Assembly (NCBI GenBank): GCA_017530275.1
Contig: JAFXMP010000305.1
Span: 1-49,849 of the forward strand
From: Clostridia bacterium
GTDB taxonomy: Bacteria; Bacillota_A; Clostridia; Christensenellales; Aristaeellaceae
Reading direction: 5' to 3'
Length of the DNA stretch: 49,849 nt
The notes beneath the pieces were generated by a model, which saw only the letters and a list, made by a program, of their open reading frames with translations, did no database searches and was not told the DNA's origin. Each line of letters starts with the position of its first letter. The first letter of the stretch is position 1. This document shows positions 8,921 through 16,989 of this stretch, piece after piece. Made by a program: the position numbers and the translations under genes.

Positions 8921-10375
8921 ATGAAGAAAAAAGTCCTTCTTCTTTCGCTGGCGTTCCTTCTGCTGTGGGCACAGACAGCCCAGGCTGTGGTGGGTATGGA
9001 CGCCTTCGTGGTGGACCCGGACAGCACGAACACAGAAAACAATTTCGTTCCCATTCCCGCCGCCTATGAGGTGTACGACACCATCAAGAACTTGGGCGAG
9101 GCCGGGTTCATGAACCACCCGGAGGATCTTTTCGTGGCCCCGGACGATACGCTGTATGTGGCGGACGGAGAAAACAATCGGGTGCTGCAAATGACCCGGG
9201 AGGGCCATGTGCTTCGGGAAATCACCGAGGGCGGCGGCGCGAAACTTAAAAAGCCCCGGGGCGTATATGTGCACGCCGACGGCAGCATCTGGATCGCCGA
9301 TACCGGAAACTTACGCATCGTGACCCTTAACGCCGATCTTTCCGACCGCAAGGTGTACGTGAAGCCGGATTCCAGCCTGCTGGGAAGCAACTTTACCTTC
9401 GACGTGCAGAAGATTTTCGTTGCGAACACGGGTTATATTTACGCATTAAAGGGTGCGAACCTGATCGCCCTGGACGAAGGCAACAATTTCCGCGGGTATT
9501 TAGGTGCGGACAAGGTGGAATTCTCCCTGTCCCGTTTCCTGATCCGGCTGTTCGGTAGCAAAAGTCAAATCGAACGAACCGTAAAGCAGGAGCCTGCCAG
9601 CTATTCCAATTTCTTCATCGGTGCGGATAACATGATCTACGGTATCCTCTCCAACAAAAACACCGCGCAGATCAGAAAGCTGAATTCCGTGGGCACCAAC
9701 ACCTACCCTGAGCAAACCTATGGTTTTATCCTGCCTGACCGTTCTGCCGGCGCGACCACAAAACTGCTGGAGCCCACTTTTGCCGACGTGACGGTGGAGG
9801 CAAACGGCATCATCACTGTGGTAGACCGGGGCACCGGCCTGATTTACCAGTACGACCAGGACGGAAATCTTCTGTGCTGCTTCGGCGGCCTGGGAGATAC
9901 CGGCGGGTTGTTTCAGATCCCCATCAGCATTGATGCGGACAGTGAAGGCTATCTGTATGTGCTGGATTATCAGAACAACGAAATCACCGTATTCAAACCA
10001 ACTCACTTTATTCAATTGGTGCACCAGGCGGTGACGCTGCACGGTGAAGGGCGGTATCAGGAAGCGCTGGTCTACTGGCAGCAGGCCCTGGAAATCGACA
10101 GCAACTATGCCCTGGCTCACCGGGGCGTGGCCAAGATCCTGGGGAAACAGGAGGATTGGGAAAGCGCCCTTCGCTCTTACGAACTGGCCAGCGATAAAGA
10201 AGGCTACTCAGAAGCCTTTGCCGAATACCGGCATGAATACTTCCGACAGCATTTCCTGCTGGTGGTGGTGCTGGTGGTGGCTGTGGCGTTCATCGCCGTG
10301 AAACTGCTGTCCCTGGCCAAGAAAAAAGCGGATCAGTGGGCCGACGACGTGCAGATGGGGAGGGGATTAAAATGA
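8921..10375 (+). CDS. Secreted, membrane-anchored NHL-propeller and TPR protein
   Basis: Not an enzyme I can name. It starts with a signal peptide (MKKKVLLLSLAFLLLWAQTAQA), followed by an NHL-type beta-propeller at about 60-365 with repeated turns (VADGENNRVLQMTREG, IADTGNLRIVTLNAD, VLDYQNNEITVFKP). Two TPR-like helix pairs are at about 370-440 (EGRYQEALVYWQQALEID). One membrane helix near the end (about 443-463) is followed by a short basic cytosolic tail. The propeller and TPRs are therefore outside, tethered to the membrane. Lying between permeases and solute-binding proteins, it may scaffold the importer. Its stop overlaps the YIP1 start (ATGA). Confidence 0.82.
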   Translation: MKKKVLLLSLAFLLLWAQTAQAVVGMDAFVVDPDSTNTENNFVPIPAAYEVYDTIKNLGEAGFMNHPEDLFVAPDDTLYVADGENNRVLQMTREGHVLREITEGGGAKLKKPRGVYVHADGSIWIADTGNLRIVTLNADLSDRKVYVKPDSSLLGSNFTFDVQKIFVANTGYIYALKGANLIALDEGNNFRGYLGADKVEFSLSRFLIRLFGSKSQIERTVKQEPASYSNFFIGADNMIYGILSNKNTAQIRKLNSVGTNTYPEQTYGFILPDRSAGATTKLLEPTFADVTVEANGIITVVDRGTGLIYQYDQDGNLLCCFGGLGDTGGLFQIPISIDADSEGYLYVLDYQNNEITVFKPTHFIQLVHQAVTLHGEGRYQEALVYWQQALEIDSNYALAHRGVAKILGKQEDWESALRSYELASDKEGYSEAFAEYRHEYFRQHFLLVVVLVVAVAFIAVKLLSLAKKKADQWADDVQMGRGLK

Positions 10376-11004
10376 CGGGCGTCAAAATGTGCGTCATGAT
10401 GCTGTTCCATCCCATTGTGGTCAGCGAGTACATCAAAAAACGCCGGGGAGACGATTCCTTTAAGAAAACGGGCGTGATCCTGGTCCTGGCGCTGCTGATT
10501 CTGGCCCTGGGCGTGAGCATCTTTTCCATCTACTTTACGCATTACCCCCTGGCATCTGTTTCCGTGCGCAAGGCCAATCTGGTGCTGGAGATCGGAAAGC
10601 TATTCGTGCCGGTGCTCACGTGGATTCTGGCCTCCTACGCCATGACCACCATCTTGGACGGGGCCACCAAGATCGGCGAATCCATGCTCTACAATACGCT
10701 GACGCTGGTGCCCTATGTGGTGTTTACGGTGCCGGTGGTGCTTCTCTCCCGGCTCATGGACGGGGGCCAGGCCGGCTTGTACGGCGTGCTGACCGGCGGG
10801 CTGCTGCTGTGGGTGATCCTGCTCATGATCGTCGGCCTCAAGGAAATGAACGAGTACAGCGCAGCCAAAACCTTGCTGGTAGTGCTGCTCACCGTCTTTA
10901 CTATGGCGGTCATCTGGGCCACCATCGTGCTGTTGTTCACCATCTCTTCCCAGTTCGTCACCATGATTCGGGAAGTGTACTATGAAATCATTTACCGCAT
11001 GTAG
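10372..11004 (+). CDS. YIP1-family integral membrane protein
   Basis: A 210-residue protein with about five hydrophobic helices and the general layout of bacterial YIP1-family proteins (FHPIVVSEYIKKRRGDDSF near the start, then helices from residue 35). No catalytic motif is seen. The start at 10372 overlaps the stop of the NHL-TPR gene (ATGA) and has GAGGGG upstream; a longer in-frame start at 10336 lacks such support. Translational coupling suggests an equimolar complex with the NHL-TPR protein. Function is unknown; position suggests an accessory part of the importer. Confidence 0.8.
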   Translation: MTGVKMCVMMLFHPIVVSEYIKKRRGDDSFKKTGVILVLALLILALGVSIFSIYFTHYPLASVSVRKANLVLEIGKLFVPVLTWILASYAMTTILDGATKIGESMLYNTLTLVPYVVFTVPVVLLSRLMDGGQAGLYGVLTGGLLLWVILLMIVGLKEMNEYSAAKTLLVVLLTVFTMAVIWATIVLLFTISSQFVTMIREVYYEIIYRM

Positions 11005-11020
11005 GGAAGGAGGGCGCGGC

Positions 11021-13153
11021 ATGAAGAAAACGTTCCTTGTGCTCATCTTTTGCGCGGTGCTGCTGCTGGGCGCCCCGGCCCTCATGGAGGAGACGGCGGA
11101 AGAAAAAATCCTGATCGCCCGAAACGACAGGCTGAGCCTGTATCTGTCTCCCAATTATTGTTCGATTGATATTCAGGACACGCTGACAGGGAAAACCTGG
11201 TCCTCCACGATGAATGATGAAACAGCGGCGGGGCTCAAAATCATCCCCGCCCAGCAAAAGAGGATCACTTCTCTATTGGCTGTCAACTGCACCAATCTGG
11301 CAACGGGCCTGGGCGTGGTAAACAACATTTCCCTGATGGCGGAGAAGGCGCTGGAAGCTACCTACGAACTGATCGAAAATGGCGTCCGGCTCACCTATTA
11401 CCTTGGTTCCTACCAGGTGGGCGTGCAGGCGGAGATCCTGCTGGACGGAAATAGCCTGGTGGCCCGCGTGCCCTATGCCGGCATCCGGGAAGACGGAGAT
11501 TTTTCCCTGGTCAGTGTGGATATGCTGCCCTTCCTGTTTTCCGCTTCCGATACCGCCGAGGGCTTCTTCCTCTATCCGGACGGCTGCGGCGCTGTCATGG
11601 AATTCCAGGATAACGCCCATTACAAGGAACCCTCCCGGCTGTATTCCGTTTTTGGCGACTATGCCAAACAGCCTGCGCTGCTGGATATGTTTGATCAGGA
11701 AGCGCCAAAGGTCCTTATGCCGGTGTTTGGTATGAACCGGGGCGGTTATGGTCTGATGGCGATCATAGAGGAAGGAGCGGAAACCAGCCGTATTTCTGTA
11801 AACAGCTCCAACAATATCATTGGTATCAACTATCTCTTCGCCAACTTCCAGTATCGCCGTTCTTTCAGCGATACCCGCGTAAACACCCGCGATATCAAGG
11901 TGTTCGATAAAGACGATATTCGGACGGATTATCAGGTGCGCATCCTGTTCCTGGAGGAAGAGAACCCCGATTACAGCACGATGGCCTGTGAATGGCGCGA
12001 CTATCTGCTGAAAAATGGAACGGTAAAAAGGAGCGCGCAAAGCCCTGCTGCCGCAATTGATATTTTTATGAACGCTCCGGAGGAAGGTCTGCTCTTTGAT
12101 ACCCTCCGCACCGTGACCACGCTTTCCCAGGCCCGGGATATTCTGAAATCTCTGAATGCTTTAGGCGTGAAAAATATTCGTGCCTCCGTGAAGGGCTGGA
12201 CACGAAACGGTTATGGAAAAACGCCGGACTGTTTTCCGTTAAGCGGCTCCATCGGAAACGACGGGGATTTGAATAATCTGCTGGATACCGCCCATGAACT
12301 GGGAGCCACCCTCTCTCTTACAGCCAATTTCATGGAAGCCGCTTCAGATCAGGGGGGCTATTCCCATCGCAATGACGTGGTGTATACCGGCAACCACATG
12401 ATCCTGACGGATCGGGAAGAAACAGTGTTTCTTCTTAGTTCTGACATTGCGAAAGAAAAGTTTGATCAATTCCTGAAAAAAGCCTCCGGCTTTTCATTGG
12501 ATGCTGTGCGGTTTGAGCGTATGGGCCAGTATGTAGGCTACAATTACGGCGCCCGCAGGTATACCGCGGCAAAAGAAACCTTGGCCATCTATCGCGCTAT
12601 GCTGGATGAGGCCAAGGCGACCTTCGGCGCGGCGGAGGCGGAAGGCGGCAACGCCTGTCTGCTGGGCCACGCGGATTTCTTTACCGATGTGCCCTATGAA
12701 GATTTCGGCTATCAGTTCACCACCGAATCCGTGCCCTTCTACCAGATTGCTCTTCACGGACTGGTGGAATACGCGGCGAAGCCCGGTAACCTGTCCAGCG
12801 ATTTGGAACGGGAAGTGCTGCGCTGGGTGGAAATGGGATATACCCCGTATTTTGAATTGACGTACGACAACACGGAAGAACTGATGTACACCGATTATCA
12901 GAGCCTGTTTTCCGCCGAATACACCGCCTGGCAGGATCGGGTCGCCTGGGCTGCGAAGCAGTTTACCGAAGGCCCGCTGGCGGAGCTTGCCGATCAGCTG
13001 ATCCTGCGCCACGAGCGCGTCAGCGATACCCTGGTGAAAGTGACCTACGAAAACGGTACGGTGATTTACGTCAATTACGCTCAGGAAACAGATCAGGCGG
13101 ATGGAACGGACATTCCCGCCCAAAGCTGGATCGCCGTGAAAGCCGAGCAATAA
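11021..13153 (+). CDS. Secreted DUF5696 protein with glycosidase-like architecture
   Basis: Exported 710-residue protein. Start chosen at 11021, with GGAAGGAGGG upstream and a signal peptide (MKKTFLVLIFCAVLLLGAPALM) following. The N-terminal half (about 30-340) reads as beta-sandwich, with strands such as GVRLTYYLGSYQVGVQAEI. From about 365 the pattern alternates strand and helix like a TIM barrel: LNALGVKNIRASVKGWTRNG, ELGATLSLTANFM, LLGHADFFTDVPYEDFGYQF, then RWVEMGYTPYFELTYDN. The last 60 residues are again beta. I assign it to the DUF5696 family from memory. Acidic residues such as those in HADFFTD and the aromatic GW could form an active site, but no known GH signature is certain. It may be a new glycosidase or a glycan-binding receptor. 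Confidence 0.75.
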   Translation: MKKTFLVLIFCAVLLLGAPALMEETAEEKILIARNDRLSLYLSPNYCSIDIQDTLTGKTWSSTMNDETAAGLKIIPAQQKRITSLLAVNCTNLATGLGVVNNISLMAEKALEATYELIENGVRLTYYLGSYQVGVQAEILLDGNSLVARVPYAGIREDGDFSLVSVDMLPFLFSASDTAEGFFLYPDGCGAVMEFQDNAHYKEPSRLYSVFGDYAKQPALLDMFDQEAPKVLMPVFGMNRGGYGLMAIIEEGAETSRISVNSSNNIIGINYLFANFQYRRSFSDTRVNTRDIKVFDKDDIRTDYQVRILFLEEENPDYSTMACEWRDYLLKNGTVKRSAQSPAAAIDIFMNAPEEGLLFDTLRTVTTLSQARDILKSLNALGVKNIRASVKGWTRNGYGKTPDCFPLSGSIGNDGDLNNLLDTAHELGATLSLTANFMEAASDQGGYSHRNDVVYTGNHMILTDREETVFLLSSDIAKEKFDQFLKKASGFSLDAVRFERMGQYVGYNYGARRYTAAKETLAIYRAMLDEAKATFGAAEAEGGNACLLGHADFFTDVPYEDFGYQFTTESVPFYQIALHGLVEYAAKPGNLSSDLEREVLRWVEMGYTPYFELTYDNTEELMYTDYQSLFSAEYTAWQDRVAWAAKQFTEGPLAELADQLILRHERVSDTLVKVTYENGTVIYVNYAQETDQADGTDIPAQSWIAVKAEQ

Positions 13154-13190
13154 AATGCATTTTTGATGCAAACAGAAGGAGGCGCGGCCT

Positions 13191-14090
13191 GTGACTGTAA
13201 AAAGCATGCCCCTGCCCAAACAGAAAAGGCGCATGGGGATAGACCGAAAACGCTCGTTGGAAGCCTACATTTTTCTGATTCCGTGGCTGGTGGGCGTTTG
13301 CCTGTTCTTTGCCTATCCCATTTTCGTGTCCATTCGGCTGGCTTTTTCCGATATTGTGGAATTCAAGGGACTGAAAACCGCATGGGTGGGATTGGAAAAT
13401 TATCAGTACATCTTCTTCTATGACATCAAGTTCGTGCCCACCTTCCTGCAAGTCATCTATGATACGCTGCTCAATACGCCTTTGTGTATCGTGTTTTCTC
13501 TGGTCATTGCCATTCTGATTAACCGGAAGATGGTGGGCCGCGGGTTTTTCCGCACTGCGTTCTTCATCCCCGTGCTGCTGGGTACCGGATATATCATGAA
13601 GCAGCTGCTGGGCATGGGGGTGGACGGTACTACCATCACCACCGGCATCATGGTACCCAAGCTGATTGCCGAATTGCTGGGCGCCAGCATCACGGAAGTC
13701 GTACAGGGCTTCCTGGACCGAATCACGCTGGTATTGTGGAAAAGCGGCGTGCAGATCGTGCTGTTCCTGGCAGGGCTGCAGGGCATTTCCGGCTCCCTGT
13801 ACGAAGCCGCCCGTGTGGACGGAGCAACGGAGTGGGAGATGTTCTGGAAAATCACGCTGCCTATGATTTCGCCGGTTATCATGATGAATGTCATTTATAC
13901 AATCGTGGCTTTCTTTACGGACGGCACCAACCCCATGGTGGATTATATCTATAAAATGAATTTCACCAATCAGCAGTATGAATATGCCGCCGCTATGAGT
14001 TGGCTCTACTTCATTTTTGCGCTGGTCATCTGCCTGTTATGCATCCTGCTGATGCGGAGGCACATCTACGATTCCGGATCGAAAAGCTGA
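13191..14090 (+). CDS. Sugar ABC transporter permease, second pair, MalF type
   Basis: A 299-residue membrane permease with six helices and an EAA loop near residue 205 (EAARVDGATEWEMFWKITLP). The GTG start has AGAAGGAGG upstream. It is the first member of a second permease pair in the same operon and lies 37 bases after the DUF5696 gene. With the following permease and the solute-binding protein at 15268 it makes a second import system, probably for rhamnogalacturonan or galacturonate oligosaccharides as in the YtcQ-YteP-YtcP importer of Bacillus. Substrate is inferred from neighbours. Confidence 0.92.
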   Translation: MTVKSMPLPKQKRRMGIDRKRSLEAYIFLIPWLVGVCLFFAYPIFVSIRLAFSDIVEFKGLKTAWVGLENYQYIFFYDIKFVPTFLQVIYDTLLNTPLCIVFSLVIAILINRKMVGRGFFRTAFFIPVLLGTGYIMKQLLGMGVDGTTITTGIMVPKLIAELLGASITEVVQGFLDRITLVLWKSGVQIVLFLAGLQGISGSLYEAARVDGATEWEMFWKITLPMISPVIMMNVIYTIVAFFTDGTNPMVDYIYKMNFTNQQYEYAAAMSWLYFIFALVICLLCILLMRRHIYDSGSKS

Positions 14091-14146
14091 TCCCCCCTTC
14101 CGAAAGACGAACGGCGGCAGCGGCAAATGACAAAGGAGTGAAAAGC

Positions 14147-15091
14147 GTGAATTCAGCCATGGTAAAAAGCAATGCGAGGAAAAGCAAAGCATCCCGTTTC
14201 GCCAAAACGTTTGTTATTCGTTTTGCTTTCTATTTCCTGCTTTGTGCCTTAAGCTTTATTTTCCTTTATCCTTTTATTTCCATGATCGTAAAATCCTTGA
14301 TGACGGAAGATGACCTGGTGAACATCACCGTAAAATGGCTGCCCAGCCGTGCAACCTGGAGCAATTATTCCATCGCTTTCCGACGCATGGGCTTTCGGCG
14401 CTATGTATGGAACAATGTGCTGGTCTGCGCGGTGGGCACCCTGGGGCATGTGATTTCCTGCGCTTTGACGGGCTACGCCTTTGCGCGGTATCGTTTCAGA
14501 CTAAAGAATATTTTGTTTGTGGTGGTTATTCTGATGATGATCGTGCCCGTTCAGGTCATTATCTTCCCGCTGTATAAGCAGTATTCCGATTGGAAATGGC
14601 TCAATACATTTATGCCGCTTTTGGTTCCAACATTCTTTGGCTTCGGCCTGAACGGAGGATTCTTCATTTTCCTTTTCCGCCAGTTCTTTATGGGTCTGCC
14701 CTACGAAATGGAGGAAGCGGCCCGGGTGGACGGCTGCGGCCCATTGCGCACCTACGCCCGTATCATGCTGCCCATGGCCCAGGCGCCTATGCTGGTATGC
14801 TGCGTGCTTTCTATGGTGTGGCACTGGAACGATTACTTTGAACCTACGATTTATATGAGCGGCAAGCCGGACTATCGAATGCTGCCCAGCGTACTGCCCT
14901 CTTTGTATGACTTGCTGAATAAAGAAAACCATACCATGATTCAGGTCAATGAACTGGAAGGCATTATTTTCAACGAAGCCATGCTGATGGCGGCCACATT
15001 CCTGTGCATCATTCCGATCATGATCGCTTATCTGATCCTGCAGCGTCGGTTCATGGAAGGTGTGGAGCGTTCCGGCCTGACGGGTATGTGA
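14147..15091 (+). CDS. Sugar ABC transporter permease, second pair, MalG type
   Basis: A 314-residue partner permease with six helices and an EAA loop near residue 190 (EAARVDGCGPLRTYARIMLP). The open frame reaches back into the previous gene, but GTG 14147 has AAAGGAG at 8 bases, so I place the start there; an in-frame ATG 12 bases on is an alternative. It leaves 56 bases after the previous permease. The C-terminus (FMEGVERSGLTGM) is shorter than, but similar to, that of other MalG-type proteins. Confidence 0.92.
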   Translation: MNSAMVKSNARKSKASRFAKTFVIRFAFYFLLCALSFIFLYPFISMIVKSLMTEDDLVNITVKWLPSRATWSNYSIAFRRMGFRRYVWNNVLVCAVGTLGHVISCALTGYAFARYRFRLKNILFVVVILMMIVPVQVIIFPLYKQYSDWKWLNTFMPLLVPTFFGFGLNGGFFIFLFRQFFMGLPYEMEEAARVDGCGPLRTYARIMLPMAQAPMLVCCVLSMVWHWNDYFEPTIYMSGKPDYRMLPSVLPSLYDLLNKENHTMIQVNELEGIIFNEAMLMAATFLCIIPIMIAYLILQRRFMEGVERSGLTGM

Positions 15092-15221
15092 TGCGTGGAT
15101 CGAAACGGGCGGCGAAACCGGTAGTTTTTATGCCAAGCAGTGAAGGAAAAATCCATGCAGCAGAGAATTACTCAAATCATGGAAGGATAGAATCAGACTG
15201 TTTTCCCTGACCTCGTTCCTA

Positions 15222-15238
15222 AGCGGCTGCGAGCCGCT
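15222..15238 (+). repeat. Stem-loop just upstream of solute-binding protein start
   Basis: AGCGGCT and AGCCGCT form a 7-bp stem with a GCG loop, about 15 bases before the AAGGAGG of the next gene and with no T-run. It lies in the 176-base gap between permease and solute-binding protein. It could be an RNA processing or stabilising hairpin that raises solute-binding protein expression; this is inference. Confidence 0.45.
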
Positions 15239-15267
15239 GGAAATATTTCATAAGGAGGTTTTCTCGT

Positions 15268-16908
15268 ATGAAGAAAATCCTGTCTCTCTTACTGGTGGCT
15301 GTCATGCTGCTCGCCCTGTGCGGAACTGCCTTGGCTGCCGACACTGTCTCCTACTCTCTGCTGCCCATGTCCAACGCCGTGTATGAACCCTACATCTACC
15401 AGGGGCTCGTTGGCCTGCTGAAGATTCAGGATATGGCCGACGTGAAAATCGACTGGCAGCTCGTTCTGGGCTCCCGCGATGAACAGCCTGCCCTGTACTT
15501 GGCAATGCTGGCCAGCGGCAACTATCCCGATGTCATCCAGGCCCAGCACAACAACATGTATGCCGGCGGCGTGAGCCAGCTGTACAATGATGGCATCATC
15601 ATCGAGCTGAACGACGTCATCGACAAGTATATGCCCAACTACAAGGCTCTGCTGGAAGCGCATCCCGAAGTGGCCAAGACCCTGAAGGACGATCAGGGCC
15701 GTTACCTGTACTTCACCGTCATCAACCCTCTGAGCACCCCCGATGAAAAAGTGGCCGCCACCTGGTATGGCCTGCAGGGCCGCAAGGACTGGATGGAGAA
15801 CGTGGGTATCGAAGAAATGCCCACCACCATCGATGGCTGGTACGAAATGCTGGTTGCTTTCCGTGATCTGGATCCCAACGGCAACGGCGAACAGGATGAA
15901 ATTCCCTTCGACGGCGGCCAGGCCGGCTATACCTATTTCCTGCCCGCTTTCGATATCCTGAGCGGCGCTTACATCGATCCCGATACCGGCAAGGTCGGCT
16001 TTGGCGAATACACCCAGAACTACAAGGAATACCTTGAAACCATGAATAAGTGGTATTCCGAAGGCTTGGTCAAAGATATTTGGACCGAAGAAGGCGGTTT
16101 GGCCGGTGCTGATGCCAAGGATGCCAATATCATCGCTGACCTGGCTGGCTCCTGGATGGGCCTGAGCAACTATTGGGAGCAGCGCCTGCCCCAGCTGAAG
16201 GAAAAGAACCCCGATGCTGATTACATCGCTTTCCCCTGGGTTGAAGACGCTCAGGGCCGCGTATTTGCCTGTGACTATAATATCTCCTATGGTGATCGTT
16301 TCACCACCGTTATCACTGTGGACTGCAAGAATGTGGAAGCCGCTGCCCGCCTGATCGACGCCATGTACACCGAAGAAGGCACCAACTGCACCACCTGGGG
16401 CATTCTGGACGGTGATCCCATCCTGACCGGCCGCGATGATACCGCCTGGACCAAGGGCAACGGTACCTACACCGTGGATGAAAACGGCGTGAAGCATGAA
16501 ACCGAATGGGCTAATCTGATGACCGAAGATTTCTATGATGGCACCGGCGCTTTCGCCAACAAGTATCGCTACGCCATGAGCCATGTGTCCTTCCCCCGTT
16601 GGGGCGCTGGTGATTATCTGGCTTCTACCCGTGAACAGCATTACGTGGATTCCGCGAAGCTGTGGGGCGAAGGCAGCAACGCGCTGGAATATCCTGCCGC
16701 TATCGTGCTGAGCGTGGACGCCCAGAAGGCTGCCGCTCCCCAGGTAGATGAAATCAATAGCTATATCAGTGAAATGACTCAGAAGTTTATCAAGGGTGAA
16801 GAACCTCTGACCAACTTCGACAACTACATGGATCAGCTGCAGAAGATGGGCATCGAAGACCTGATCGCCGCCTACCAGGCTGCGTATGACGGTTTCATGG
16901 CCCGGTAA
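15268..16908 (+). CDS. Oligosaccharide ABC solute-binding protein (LplA/YtcQ-like)
   Basis: A 546-residue extracellular receptor. Signal peptide MKKILSLLLVAVMLLALCGTALA, most likely cut before ADTVS; the cysteine in LALCG is a weak lipobox, so lipid anchoring is possible. Length and features such as LASGNYPDVIQAQ, GIIIELNDVIDKYMPNYK and RDLDPNGNGEQDEIPFDG match the large LplA/YtcQ-type receptors for uronate-containing oligosaccharides. AAGGAGG precedes the ATG. It is the second receptor of the operon and pairs naturally with the permeases at 13191 and 14147. A terminator follows, so its mRNA is likely more abundant than that of the downstream enzymes. Confidence 0.92.
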   Translation: MKKILSLLLVAVMLLALCGTALAADTVSYSLLPMSNAVYEPYIYQGLVGLLKIQDMADVKIDWQLVLGSRDEQPALYLAMLASGNYPDVIQAQHNNMYAGGVSQLYNDGIIIELNDVIDKYMPNYKALLEAHPEVAKTLKDDQGRYLYFTVINPLSTPDEKVAATWYGLQGRKDWMENVGIEEMPTTIDGWYEMLVAFRDLDPNGNGEQDEIPFDGGQAGYTYFLPAFDILSGAYIDPDTGKVGFGEYTQNYKEYLETMNKWYSEGLVKDIWTEEGGLAGADAKDANIIADLAGSWMGLSNYWEQRLPQLKEKNPDADYIAFPWVEDAQGRVFACDYNISYGDRFTTVITVDCKNVEAAARLIDAMYTEEGTNCTTWGILDGDPILTGRDDTAWTKGNGTYTVDENGVKHETEWANLMTEDFYDGTGAFANKYRYAMSHVSFPRWGAGDYLASTREQHYVDSAKLWGEGSNALEYPAAIVLSVDAQKAAAPQVDEINSYISEMTQKFIKGEEPLTNFDNYMDQLQKMGIEDLIAAYQAAYDGFMAR

Positions 16909-16935
16909 TTTTCTCAGCAAACTGTAAAACCTCGG

Positions 16936-16972
16936 CCGGGGCTGTCGGATTGGGCCGGCAGCCCCGGTTTTT
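16936..16972 (+). terminator. Intrinsic terminator after the solute-binding protein
   Basis: CCGGGGCTG (16936-16944) pairs with CAGCCCCGG (16959-16967), followed by TTTTT. It sits 27 bases after the solute-binding protein stop and only 17 bases before the GH95 start, so it should act as partial attenuation between transport and enzyme genes. Confidence 0.8.
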
Positions 16973-16989
16973 CCATGGGAGAATGAGCC

